Below are positions 7,605-15,475 of a stretch of 22,507 nucleotides of DNA, piece by piece (position 1 is the first letter of the stretch; each line of letters begins with the position of its first letter). The notes beneath the pieces were generated by a model. The model did not search any database and was not told the DNA's origin. It saw only the letters and a program-made list of their open reading frames with translations. Source of the DNA: an uncultured Bacteroidaceae bacterium. Lineage in GTDB: Bacteria; Bacteroidota; Bacteroidia; Bacteroidales; Bacteroidaceae. Location of the stretch: contig CAKQRW010000049.1 in NCBI GenBank assembly GCA_934271655.1, positions 1 to 22,507 of the forward strand. Reading direction: 5' to 3'. A program made the position numbers and the translations under genes.

Positions 7605-10241
7605 ATGAGCAGAAAAAAGATCGCCATACTGGCATCGGCCATTTTGATGCTTCTCTCCATCAGTGCAAGGGCGCAGGTGCAGACAGAGCCACAAATAGTA
7701 TATGGCAACCATAGCGATAAATACGTGATAGGCGGAATAACCGTGGAAGGCGTGAAGAACTATGAGGACTATATCCTCATCGGCATATCAGGACTGTCGG
7801 TAGGAGAGGTCATAGAGATGCCTGGCAAGGATATCACTGACGCCATCAAGCGCTACTGGAAGCATGGCTTGTTCTCATCTGTAAGCATCGAGGCTGACAG
7901 TATAGTGGAAAACAATGTGTATCTGAAAATCAAGCTCGCCATGCGTCCGCGCGTGGCGCAGATGAACATCAACGGCGTGAAGAAGTCTGAACAGGACGAC
8001 ATAGAGGAGAAGATTGGCATCATCAAGGGCAACCAGATCACTCCAAACATGGTGGACAAGGCCAAGATTATCATCAAGAGATACTATGCCGACAAGGGCT
8101 TCAAGAACACCGAGGTGGACATCGTGCAGCGTGACGACCCTGCCAAGGAGGGACAGCTCATCGTGGATGTCAACATAGACAAGAAGGAGAAGGTAAAGGT
8201 GCGCAAGATTCATATTGCTGGCAATGACAACATCCCCACAAAGAAGTTCCATGGTGGCTTCTTCTCTGGAGGCCTCATGAAAAAGACCAACGAGAAAGGC
8301 TTCAAGAGCTTCTTCAAAGCCAAGAAGTTCATACAGGACAAATATAAAGAGGACAAAGACCGCATCATAGAGAAGTACAACGAGTTGGGCTATCGTGACG
8401 CACTCATATACTCAGACAGTGTGGTGGATGTGGGTGACAACCTGGTGGATGTGTACATCAACATCGACGAGGGTGAGAAATACTATATCCGCAATGTGGA
8501 ATGGGTGGGCAACACCATCTACAGCACAGACGCGCTGAACAGGGTGCTCCAGATGAACAAGGGAGATGTCTATAACAGGGTGCTCATTGACAAGCGACTC
8601 AGAGACCAGGGCGATGGCCTGTCTGTCAGCAACTCCTACTACAACGAGGGATATGTCTTCAACCAGATCAATGACGTGGAGAAGGATGTGGTGGGCGACT
8701 CCATAGACCTTGAGATACGTATCTACGAGGGAATACAGGCAACCATCAACAAGGTGAAGATATATGGCAACACACGCGTGTATGAGGAAGTGGTGAGACG
8801 TCAGCTCTACATGAAGCCGGGCGACCTCTTCAACATGGACGCTTTCAGACAGTCTGTGCAGGAAATAGCGCAGATGGGACACTTCGACCCAGAGCAGATG
8901 AACCCCAAACCTGTGCCCGACCGCTTCAACGGCACTGTAGACATAGAGCTGGGACTCACTCCTAAGTCGAGTGACCAGATAGAGTTCTCGCTCGGATGGG
9001 GACAGACAGGTGTGATAGGAAAGGTGGGACTGAAGCTCACCAACTTCTCTATGCGCAACCTGCTTGGCAAGGACAAACTGCACCGCGGCATCATGCCACA
9101 GGGCGATGGACAGGAAGTGGAGATAAGCGCCTCTACCAACGGAAGCTACTATCAGTCATATTCCATATCGTACCTCGACCCATGGTTCGGCAGGAAGCGC
9201 CCTAATCAGTTCTCTGTGAGTGCTTTTTTCTCACGCCAGACCGACATCAGCAGCAGTTATTACAACAGCTCATACTATAATAACTACTACTCCATGCTCT
9301 ATGGCTACGGCAACTATAACAGCTCATACTACAACAGCTACTCAAACTACTATGATCCTGACAAGTACATCGAGATGCTTGGCGTGAGCATAGGATTTGG
9401 CAAGCGCCTCACATGGCCAGACAACCGATTCAGCTTCTCCGCTTCGCTCGGCTACACGCGCTACATGATGAAAGACTGGGAATACTTCCTCATCACTAAT
9501 GGCAACTGCAACAACATCAACCTGACACTGAGCCTCTCGCGCAACAGCATAGACAACGCTATGTTCCCACGCCGTGGCTCAACCATCTCTGCTTCAGTGT
9601 CGTTCACGCCGCCATACTCACTGTTTGACGGAGTTGACTACAAGAACATGGCCACAAGCTATCTGGACGCCAACTACCAGAATGACATGAAGCGAAAGTA
9701 CCGCTGGATTGAATACCATAAGTGGAAATTCAACTCGCGCTTCTACGTGCCACTTGGCAAGCAGGACAAGTGCTTCGTGCTGATGACACGCTTTGACTTC
9801 GGACTCTTGGGCAGCTACAGCAAATACAAGAAGTCGCCATTCGAGACCTTCTATGTGGGTGGTGACGGAATGTCGGGCTACTCGTCATCCTACTACTCAG
9901 AGACAATAGGTCTGCGAGGCTACGACAATGGCGCTCTGACCCAGGGATATAACTACGGATACGCTTATGACCGCATGACAATGGAGCTGCGCTATCCTCT
10001 CATGCTCAAGGGCTCAACCAACATCTACGCGCTTGCGTTTGCTGAAGCGGGCAACGCATGGACAGAGGTGGGCAAGTTCAATCCGTTTGACATGAAGCGC
10101 TCCGCCGGTGTAGGTGTGCGCCTATTCCTCCCTATGGTGGGCATGATGGGTATAGACTGGGCTTATGGATTTGACAAGGTCAACGGCTCGAAGAGTTACA
10201 GCGGAAGCCAATTCCACTTCATACTTGGACAGGAGTTCTAA
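7605..10241 (+). CDS. bamA: Outer membrane protein assembly factor BamA
   Basis: An 878-residue Omp85 protein that folds and inserts beta-barrels into the outer membrane. The signal peptide is about residues 1-23 (ending ARA). POTRA repeats follow to about residue 450 (for example KVKVRKIHIAGN, YYIRNVEWVGNTIY, INKVKIYGNTRVYEEVVRRQLYMKPGD). The barrel starts around GTVDIELGLTPKSSDQIEFSLGWG. The loop-6 RGY motif is at 771-773 (GLRGYDNGAL) and the protein ends in Phe (ILGQEF), as expected for the barrel signal. One predicted surface loop at about residues 549-585 is very rich in Tyr, Asn and Ser, with 14 Tyr in 35 residues, and a second SGYSSSYYS stretch lies before RGY. The tandem repeat lies just upstream; co-transcription with uppS is likely. 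The ompH genes follow after 24 nt. Confidence 0.96.
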   Translation: MSRKKIAILASAILMLLSISARAQVQTEPQIVYGNHSDKYVIGGITVEGVKNYEDYILIGISGLSVGEVIEMPGKDITDAIKRYWKHGLFSSVSIEADSIVENNVYLKIKLAMRPRVAQMNINGVKKSEQDDIEEKIGIIKGNQITPNMVDKAKIIIKRYYADKGFKNTEVDIVQRDDPAKEGQLIVDVNIDKKEKVKVRKIHIAGNDNIPTKKFHGGFFSGGLMKKTNEKGFKSFFKAKKFIQDKYKEDKDRIIEKYNELGYRDALIYSDSVVDVGDNLVDVYINIDEGEKYYIRNVEWVGNTIYSTDALNRVLQMNKGDVYNRVLIDKRLRDQGDGLSVSNSYYNEGYVFNQINDVEKDVVGDSIDLEIRIYEGIQATINKVKIYGNTRVYEEVVRRQLYMKPGDLFNMDAFRQSVQEIAQMGHFDPEQMNPKPVPDRFNGTVDIELGLTPKSSDQIEFSLGWGQTGVIGKVGLKLTNFSMRNLLGKDKLHRGIMPQGDGQEVEISASTNGSYYQSYSISYLDPWFGRKRPNQFSVSAFFSRQTDISSSYYNSSYYNNYYSMLYGYGNYNSSYYNSYSNYYDPDKYIEMLGVSIGFGKRLTWPDNRFSFSASLGYTRYMMKDWEYFLITNGNCNNINLTLSLSRNSIDNAMFPRRGSTISASVSFTPPYSLFDGVDYKNMATSYLDANYQNDMKRKYRWIEYHKWKFNSRFYVPLGKQDKCFVLMTRFDFGLLGSYSKYKKSPFETFYVGGDGMSGYSSSYYSETIGLRGYDNGALTQGYNYGYAYDRMTMELRYPLMLKGSTNIYALAFAEAGNAWTEVGKFNPFDMKRSAGVGVRLFLPMVGMMGIDWAYGFDKVNGSKSYSGSQFHFILGQEF

Positions 10242-10265
10242 AAACACTAAAAACAAGGGACAGAC

Positions 10266-10778
10266 ATGAAAAAAGTGATTCTCACAATGATGGTGCTGGC
10301 GTCATCGCTTGCTGCCAGCGCACAAAAGTTTGCGCTTGTGGACATGGAATACATCCTCAAGAATGTGCCTGCGTATGAGCGTGCCAACGAGCAGCTCAAC
10401 CAGGTCTCAAAGAAATGGGAAAACGAAGTGGAGGTACTCCTCAAGGAAGCAGAGACACTCTACAAGAAATACCAGTCTGAGTCGGTGTTTCTATCCGACG
10501 CTCAGAAGACAAAAGCCGAGGAGGCAATAATGGCAAAAGAGAAGGAAGCAAGCGACCTGAAGAAAAAGTACTTCAGCGGTGAGGGCGAGCTATACAAGAA
10601 GCGTCAGAGCCTTCTCGCCCCTATACAGGACGAGATATACAACGCAGTGAAGGACATATGCGACCAAAAAGGCTATCAGCTTGTGCTGGACCGTGCCTCA
10701 GGCGGAAGCATCATCTATGCCTCGCCCAAGATAGACATCAGCGAGGAAGTGCTCACTAAACTGGGCTACTCATACTGA
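10266..10778 (+). CDS. ompH: OmpH/Skp-family periplasmic chaperone, first copy
   Basis: A 170-residue secreted protein of the OmpH/Skp family, which holds unfolded outer membrane proteins in the periplasm and passes them to BamA. The signal peptide is residues 1-20 (ending ASA), and the mature protein starts with the family pattern QKFALVDMEYILKNVPAYERA. A long charged helix (about 45-120, rich in Lys, Glu and Ala) forms the coiled-coil arm. The C-terminus returns to the core with KGYQLVLDRASGG. It begins 24 nt after bamA, the classic bamA-skp arrangement, and two paralogues follow. Confidence 0.93.
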   Translation: MKKVILTMMVLASSLAASAQKFALVDMEYILKNVPAYERANEQLNQVSKKWENEVEVLLKEAETLYKKYQSESVFLSDAQKTKAEEAIMAKEKEASDLKKKYFSGEGELYKKRQSLLAPIQDEIYNAVKDICDQKGYQLVLDRASGGSIIYASPKIDISEEVLTKLGYSY

Positions 10779-10875
10779 TTGCAGTACCCTGCCATGAAGG
10801 TGACAGGTGCTCCTGCTGCCTAACCATGCTAATGACAACATGAAAAATCAATAACTAAAACAACAAATAGAAAAA

Positions 10876-11367
10876 ATGAAGAAAATTATTTTAGCTATCC
10901 TCTTGGCTCTGCCAATGACAATCTTTGCTCAGAAAATCGGACATGTTAACTCTGGTGACATCGTTCAGGGCATGAGTGACTACACAGCCTTGCAGACAGA
11001 AATCCAGAACCTGCAGAAGCAGTTCCAGGACGAGATGCAGCGCAAGCAGACAGACATCCAGACTAAGGCCGACGCTTACGACAAGGAAAAAGCCACTCTA
11101 TCTGAGACTCTCCGCACATACCGTGAGCAGGAGCTCCAGAAGGCATATGAGGAGTACCAGCAGTTTGGACAGACAAGCGAGCAGGAACTCCAGAAGACTT
11201 ACCAGACCAAGATGTCTGCCATCCAGGAAAAAGTGATGAAGGCGGTGAAGGAAGTGGGCCAGGCAGAAGGCTTTGCCTATGTGCTGGACGCAGCAAGCAT
11301 CCCATTCATTGGCACCACAGCTATAGACATCACAGACAAGGTGAAGGCTAAGCTCGGCGTGAAGTAA
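10876..11367 (+). CDS. ompH: OmpH/Skp-family periplasmic chaperone, second copy
   Basis: A 163-residue OmpH/Skp protein. The signal peptide is residues 1-18 (ending IFA), the N-terminal core reads KIGHVNSGDIVQGMSDYTALQ, and a Gln/Glu/Lys-rich coiled coil spans about 40-120. The C-terminal part EGFAYVLDAASIPFIGTTAIDIT matches the family. It is more Gln-rich in the coiled coil than the first copy and is separated from it by 97 nt with no gene and no obvious promoter. Bacteroidetes commonly carry two adjacent copies; whether they differ in clients is not known from the sequence. Confidence 0.93.
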   Translation: MKKIILAILLALPMTIFAQKIGHVNSGDIVQGMSDYTALQTEIQNLQKQFQDEMQRKQTDIQTKADAYDKEKATLSETLRTYREQELQKAYEEYQQFGQTSEQELQKTYQTKMSAIQEKVMKAVKEVGQAEGFAYVLDAASIPFIGTTAIDITDKVKAKLGVK

Positions 11368-11430
11368 TCAGGACATTCTGCATATAAGTCATAGAAGAAT
11401 ATGCCTGTAACATAAAACAACTTTCACAAC

Positions 11431-12030
11431 ATGAGAAAGACAATAATGATGATAGCACTGCTTGCGTGCGCTGGCCTCGTGTCAGCGCAGGAGGCAGTGC
11501 CTTCTGTTTCTCTGACGGAGAAACAGGACACGACAGCCAATCGCCGACAGGCAGCGGACATGATGAAGGCTGATGTGAGACTTCAGCCGTTTGGCTATCT
11601 GTCATACGAAGAGGTGATGCATGCGCTGCCAGAATACGCGCAGGCAATGAAAAGCCTCAGCAGTCTGAAAGACACTTATGACAAGGAGGCGCAAAGGGCA
11701 GAACAGGAGTTCTCCAAGAAGTTTGCGGAATACCTCGACGGACAGAAAAACTTCCCGGAAAACATCATGCTCAAGCGTCAGAAGGAACTGCAGCTCCTCA
11801 TGGAACAAAACACAAAATTCAAGCAAGAAGCTGAAGGCCTACTTGCCAATGCCGAGAAGGAACTTATGGAGCCTGTGCACAAAGCGCTCAAGAACGCCAT
11901 ATATCTGGTGGGAAAGAAGAATGGCTATGCCTATGTGCTCAACACTGATTCCAACACTTATCCTTACATAGACGGTGGTGTCGGTGAAGACTGCACTGAC
12001 GCAGTGCTCGTGCAGTTGGGAATCAAGTAA
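11431..12030 (+). CDS. Divergent third OmpH/Skp-like protein
   Basis: A 199-residue secreted protein that still shows the OmpH plan. There is a signal peptide (residues 1-20, ending VSA), a core FGYLSYEEVMHALPEYAQAMKSL, a charged helical arm (about 80-150, ending FKQEAEGLLANAEKELMEP) and a C-terminal return NGYAYVLNTDSN. Compared with the two upstream copies it has an extra segment of about 25 residues after the signal peptide (TTANRRQAADMMKADVR) and a C-terminus changed to an acidic, Gly-rich stretch. It lies 63 nt downstream of the second copy, in the same direction, and is probably co-transcribed. It may serve a different client or partner. Confidence 0.82.
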   Translation: MRKTIMMIALLACAGLVSAQEAVPSVSLTEKQDTTANRRQAADMMKADVRLQPFGYLSYEEVMHALPEYAQAMKSLSSLKDTYDKEAQRAEQEFSKKFAEYLDGQKNFPENIMLKRQKELQLLMEQNTKFKQEAEGLLANAEKELMEPVHKALKNAIYLVGKKNGYAYVLNTDSNTYPYIDGGVGEDCTDAVLVQLGIK

Positions 12031-12086
12031 AGGCATGATGAGCAGAAGCGCACGGCCTTTTCGGCATGAGCAGCTCGGCATAGTGT

Positions 12087-12255
12087 ATTCGGATATAGCG
12101 AAAAATGCAAATCATGCACATCCTGCTGTATAACTACCATCTAAAACATCAGATTCGGATATAGCGAAAAATGCAAATCATGCACATCTTATTATACGAC
12201 AAGTGTCCTTGAGACGCTGCTTGGATATATCGAAAAAATGCACATCATGCTTGCC
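12087..12255. repeat. CRISPR-like array: 36-bp repeats with 30-bp spacers
   Basis: Two identical 36-bp repeats lie at 12087-12122 and 12153-12188. Each begins attcggatatagcg and ends atcatgcacatc. A degenerate third copy is at about 12219-12255. The intervals 12123-12152 and 12189-12218 are both exactly 30 bp and are unrelated to each other, so the period is 66 bp. This is the geometry of a minimal CRISPR array with a decayed last repeat. There are no cas genes here, the repeat has only a weak internal TGCA..TGCA symmetry, and a 66-bp duplication with diverged halves is an alternative. It occupies the gap between the third ompH copy and murI. Confidence 0.65.
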
Positions 12256-12284
12256 TGCTTATTATGATTCACAGAAAAAATATA

Positions 12285-13136
12285 ATGGAACAACTGCTTA
12301 TGACAGGAAAAAATGAGAAAGGGCCGATAGGTGTCTTCGACTCAGGCTACGGCGGACTGACTATCCTTGACGGCATAAGGCAGCGCATGCCACAATATGA
12401 CTACATCTATCTTGGCGACAATGCGCGCACGCCCTACGGCACCCGCTCCTTTGATGTAGTGTATGAGTTCACGCTGCAAGCAGTCAAGAAGCTCTTCGCC
12501 TCGGGCTGTCCGCTTGTCATTCTGGGCTGCAACACAGCTTCGGCTAAAGCCTTGCGCTCCATCCAGCAGCAGTATCTGCCAGAACATGCCCCGTCCAACA
12601 GGGTGCTCGGTGTCATCCGCCCTACGGCAGAAATAGTGGGCGAACTGTCAAAGACAAGGCATATAGGCGTGCTTGCGACGGAGGGAACCATAAAGTCGGA
12701 GTCGTACAAGCTGGAGATAGAGAAGCTCTATCCAGGCACTTCCATCGTGGGACAAGCCTGCCCCATGTGGGTGCCGCTGGTAGAGAACGATGAGTTTGAC
12801 AAACCTGGAGCCGACTATTTCGTGAAAGACTCCATCACCAAGCTCATGAAGAAAGACCCGCTCATCGACACCGTGATACTCGGATGCACACACTACCCTC
12901 TGCTGCTCGACAAGATCAAGCTGTACATGCCGGCAGGAGTGAAGGTCATCTCCCAGGGCAAATACATAGCGTCAAGTCTTGAGGATTATTTGCGCCGCCA
13001 CCCTGAAATGGACTGCCGGCTCACCCAAGGAGGCACATGCCAATACCTCACAAGCGAGTCCCCCGCCAAATTCAGGGAATGCGCAAGCCTCTTCCTTAAG
13101 GAAGATGTGCATGCCACACGTGTCACACTCAACTGA
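12285..13136 (+). CDS. murI: Glutamate racemase
   Basis: Converts L-glutamate to D-glutamate for peptidoglycan. The family signature GPIGVFDSGYGGLT, with the Asp-Ser acid/base pair, sits near the N-terminus. The two catalytic cysteines are in LGCNTASA and LGCTHYPLL, about 119 residues apart. The NARTPYG motif is also present. With the start at 12285 the product is 283 residues. The frame also opens at 12264 (seven residues more) and has an ATG at 12300. I prefer 12285 because homologues have roughly ten residues before GPIGVFDSG, but the choice is not firm. The upstream gap holds the 36-bp repeat array, and no TAnnTTTG box is evident, so it may be read from the envelope cluster. Confidence 0.95.
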   Translation: MEQLLMTGKNEKGPIGVFDSGYGGLTILDGIRQRMPQYDYIYLGDNARTPYGTRSFDVVYEFTLQAVKKLFASGCPLVILGCNTASAKALRSIQQQYLPEHAPSNRVLGVIRPTAEIVGELSKTRHIGVLATEGTIKSESYKLEIEKLYPGTSIVGQACPMWVPLVENDEFDKPGADYFVKDSITKLMKKDPLIDTVILGCTHYPLLLDKIKLYMPAGVKVISQGKYIASSLEDYLRRHPEMDCRLTQGGTCQYLTSESPAKFRECASLFLKEDVHATRVTLN

Positions 13137-13218
13137 GCGTGGCATGCTTCACATTAAATGTACACAACACATTAGTCTGCGCCACATGTGTCACACTCCA
13201 CTGAGCACGGCATGCTTC
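13109..13218 (+). repeat. 38-bp duplication and hairpin over the murI stop codon
   Basis: Positions 13113-13150 and 13181-13218 are 38-bp direct repeats with four mismatches and a 68-bp offset; the first copy includes the murI stop codon. The first copy also carries a perfect 9-bp inverted repeat, gcatgccac (13109-13117) with gtggcatgc (13139-13147), which could act as a 3'-end hairpin. The second copy has lost that pairing. No T-run follows. Confidence 0.7.
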
Positions 13219-13221
13219 TCG

Positions 13222-13275
13222 CAAAAAGAAAAATCCACACGCACCGCTTCTCTGAGAAGCTGATGAGTGTGGATT
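13222..13275 (-). terminator. Rho-independent terminator of tRNA-Pro
   Basis: Reading the minus strand after the tRNA, an 8-bp stem atccacac/gtgtggat (13267-13274 with 13233-13240) encloses a second hairpin gcttct/agaagc. It is followed by TTTTTCTTTTTG (13222-13233). The position directly downstream of the tRNA gene and the T-run make this a strong call. Confidence 0.8.
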
Positions 13276-13278
13276 ATG

Positions 13279-13351
13279 TCGGGATGACGTGACTCGAACA
13301 CGCGACTCCTACGTCCCGAACGTAGTGCGCTACCAACTGCGCTACATCCCG
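13279..13351 (-). tRNA. tRNA-Pro (anticodon CGG)
   Basis: The reverse strand folds into a complete 73-nt cloverleaf. The acceptor is CGGGATG/CATCCCG with discriminator A, and the D arm is GCGC/GCGC around AGTTGGTA. The anticodon stem CTACG/CGTAG holds the loop TTCGGGA, so the anticodon is CGG and the codon read is CCG. The variable loop is 5 nt, and the T arm is GCGTG/CACGT around TTCGAGT. The CCA end is not encoded. It is convergent with murI and has its own promoter and terminator. Confidence 0.95.
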
Positions 13352-13418
13352 CTATAAATAAGGCTCGCTGCATGGCTGACGTTAATGAAAAAAGACAGCC
13401 CTTTCAACAAAAGCATTG

Positions 13419-13449
13419 CAAAAGTAGGCAATAATTTTGTTATGGCAAA
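13419..13449 (-). promoter_or_regulatory. Promoter of tRNA-Pro
   Basis: On the minus strand, TTTG (13446-13449) is followed after 19 nt by TACTTTTG (13419-13426). Both match the Bacteroidetes -33 and -7 elements at the expected spacing. The box lies 67 nt upstream of the mature tRNA 5' end. Confidence 0.8.
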
Positions 13450-13664
13450 ACATTTTTCGCAAGAATTTCAAGAAAAGCTGTTATAAAGTCATACTTCTAT
13501 GGCATCAGGGCCAATAAAGGCATATAGCGGAAACACTTTGTCCATGCGCCTCAGTGGCTGGCACAGTTGCAAACCAAATATTACATCCACAGTGCAAAAA
13601 GTGTGAAAAACGGATTCAATTCACATAAACATGTTGAAAAATTATGAAATTCACCGCCGCACAC

Positions 13665-13695
13665 TTTGTGTAAAGATAAGAAATTATTAACTTTG
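13665..13695 (+). promoter_or_regulatory. Promoter of pckA
   Basis: TTTG (13665-13668), 19 nt, then TAACTTTG (13688-13695): a full match to the Bacteroidetes -33/-7 promoter. It implies a transcript start near 13700 and a leader of roughly 135-140 nt before pckA. The stretch 13450-13660 upstream is AT-rich and I see no gene in it. Confidence 0.82.
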
Positions 13696-13704
13696 TGCTG
13701 ATTT

Positions 13705-13793
13705 AGGGCGAGCGTAGCCTTGATAGGATATTAAGCCGCAAAATGATGGCCGTTGCGGTCCTTGCGGACGATGCAGGCATCAGCAAAATGAAA
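13705..13793 (+). promoter_or_regulatory. Structured 5' leader of pckA
   Basis: The leader contains a small hairpin agggc/gcctt (from 13705). It is followed by a larger fold in which tgatggcc (13745-13752) pairs with ggcatca (from about 13776) with one bulge, around an inner gtcc-ttgc-ggac hairpin. The block is noticeably more GC-rich than the AT-rich DNA on both sides. I do not recognise it as a known riboswitch class. It overlaps the small ORF at 13743. Confidence 0.4.
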
Positions 13794-13829
13794 ATCGGTA
13801 AAAAGATATTTTATTCACTTTATAAATAA
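13743..13829 (+). CDS. Possible 28-codon leader peptide upstream of pckA
   Basis: A short ORF begins ATGATGGCC, encodes MMAVAVLADDAGISK plus a basic tail ending FYSLYK, and stops 10 nt before the pckA ATG. It lies wholly inside the predicted pckA transcript. A 28-codon open frame can easily arise by chance, and there is no Shine-Dalgarno support. The favourable points are its location, the tight spacing to pckA and the overlap with the leader hairpin, as in translational coupling or attenuation. No similarity is recognised. Confidence 0.3.
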   Translation: MMAVAVLADDAGISKMKIGKKIFYSLYK

Positions 13830-13839
13830 CAAAAATACT

Positions 13840-15438
13840 ATGGCATTAGATTTGACAAAGTATGGCATCACTGGCTCAACAGTGATTGCGCACAATCCTT
13901 CTTACGAGAAGCTCTTCGAAGAGGAGACAAAGGCAGGCCTCGAAGGTTATGAGGTAGGTCAGGTAACTGAGCTCGGCGCAGTTAACGTGATGACTGGTAT
14001 CTTCACTGGTCGTTCGCCTAAGGACAAGTACATCGTTGACGATGCACAGTCTCACGACAAGGTATGGTGGACAACAGAGGGCTACAAGAACGACAACCAC
14101 CCAATGTCTGAGGACGTTTGGGCACAGGTGAAGGCACTCGCAGTGAAGGAGCTTTGCAACAAGAACCTCTATGTTGTAGACGCATTCTGCGGCGCAAACA
14201 AGGCTACTCGCCTCGCTGTTCGTTTCATCGTTGAGGTTGCATGGCAGGCTCACTTCGTAACAAACATGTTCATCAAGCCAACAGAGGAGGAACTCGCAAA
14301 CTTCGAGCCAAACTTCGTCATCTACAACGCTTCTAAGGCAAAGGTAGAAAACTACAAGGAGCTCGGCCTCAACTCTGAGACTTGCGTAGCTTTCAACACT
14401 ACTTCACGCGAGCAGGTTATCATCAACACATGGTACGGCGGTGAGATGAAGAAGGGTATGTTCTCTATGCAGAACTACTATCTCCCACTCAAGGGCATCG
14501 CTTCAATGCACTGCTCTGCAAACTGCGACATGAACGGTGAGAACACAGCTATTTTCTTCGGCCTTTCAGGAACAGGTAAGACTACTCTCTCTACAGATCC
14601 AAAGCGTCGCCTCATCGGTGATGACGAGCACGGATGGGATGACGAGGGCGTGTTCAACCTCGAGGGCGGTTGCTACGCTAAGGTTATCAACCTCTCTAAG
14701 GAGAATGAGCCAGACATCTACGGAGCTATCAAGCGCAACGCTCTCCTCGAGAACGTTACAGTAGACGCAGCAGGCAAGATCGACTTCGCAGACAAGAAGG
14801 TCACAGAGAACACTCGTGTCTCTTACCCAATCAACCACATCAAGAACATCCAGCCAGGTTCATCTGCACCAGCAGCAAAGAATGTCATCTTCCTTTCAGC
14901 TGACGCATTCGGTGTTCTTCCTCCAGTGTCTATCCTCACACCAGCACAGACTCAGTACTACTTCCTCTCAGGATTCACAGCTAAGCTCGCTGGTACAGAG
15001 CGTGGCATCACAGAGCCAACTCCAACATTCTCTGCTTGCTTCGGCCAGGCATTCCTTGAGCTCCACCCAACTAAGTACGCTGAGGAGCTCGTCAAGAAGA
15101 TGGAGAAGTCAGGCGCTAAGGCTTACCTCGTGAACACAGGTTGGAACGGTACTGGCAAGCGTATCTCTATTCCAGATACACGTGGCATCATCGACGCTAT
15201 CCTCGATGGCTCAATCCTCAAGGCTGAGACAAAGAAGATTCCTATGTTCGACTTCGAAGTGCCAACAGCTCTTCCAAACGTTAACCCAGCTATCCTCGAC
15301 CCACGCGACACTTACGCTGACGCTTCACAGTGGGAGGAGAAGGCTAAGGATCTCGCAGCTCGCTTCATCAAGAACTTCGCTAAGTACACTACTAACGAGG
15401 CTGGTAAGGCTCTTGTTGCAGCTGGTCCACAGCTCTAA
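13840..15438 (+). CDS. pckA: Phosphoenolpyruvate carboxykinase (ATP)
   Basis: A 532-residue PEPCK that interconverts oxaloacetate and ATP with phosphoenolpyruvate, CO2 and ADP. In saccharolytic Bacteroidales it can also run toward oxaloacetate as part of succinate fermentation. Visible motifs are TGRSPKDKY near residue 58, HCSAN (the metal-ligand region), the P-loop GLSGTGKTTLS (241-251), DDEHGWDDEGVFNLEGGCYAK, and the C-terminal NTGWNGTGKRI. Length is normal. Codon use is strikingly narrow compared with neighbours (Leu almost always CTC, Lys AAG, Asn AAC), which fits very high expression. It is monocistronic, with a consensus promoter upstream and a strong terminator downstream. Confidence 0.97.
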   Translation: MALDLTKYGITGSTVIAHNPSYEKLFEEETKAGLEGYEVGQVTELGAVNVMTGIFTGRSPKDKYIVDDAQSHDKVWWTTEGYKNDNHPMSEDVWAQVKALAVKELCNKNLYVVDAFCGANKATRLAVRFIVEVAWQAHFVTNMFIKPTEEELANFEPNFVIYNASKAKVENYKELGLNSETCVAFNTTSREQVIINTWYGGEMKKGMFSMQNYYLPLKGIASMHCSANCDMNGENTAIFFGLSGTGKTTLSTDPKRRLIGDDEHGWDDEGVFNLEGGCYAKVINLSKENEPDIYGAIKRNALLENVTVDAAGKIDFADKKVTENTRVSYPINHIKNIQPGSSAPAAKNVIFLSADAFGVLPPVSILTPAQTQYYFLSGFTAKLAGTERGITEPTPTFSACFGQAFLELHPTKYAEELVKKMEKSGAKAYLVNTGWNGTGKRISIPDTRGIIDAILDGSILKAETKKIPMFDFEVPTALPNVNPAILDPRDTYADASQWEEKAKDLAARFIKNFAKYTTNEAGKALVAAGPQL

Positions 15439-15475
15439 TGCAGAAGACAGATTGTCTAAATCTGAATATATATCC

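Noticed and set aside
7254..7712. Minus-strand open frames across the 22-bp repeat
   Set aside because: They read through a non-triplet repeat and into uppS and bamA; the Cys/Trp/Met-rich product is an artefact of the repeat.
8412..9083. Minus-strand open frame of 223 codons within bamA
   Set aside because: Antisense shadow of the bamA POTRA region; the Val/His/Leu-rich translation reflects the complement of Asp/Asn/Val codons.
12087..12255. Calling the 36-bp repeats a confirmed CRISPR array
   Set aside because: There are only two intact repeats, weak internal dyad symmetry and no cas genes, so it is listed as a CRISPR-like repeat instead.
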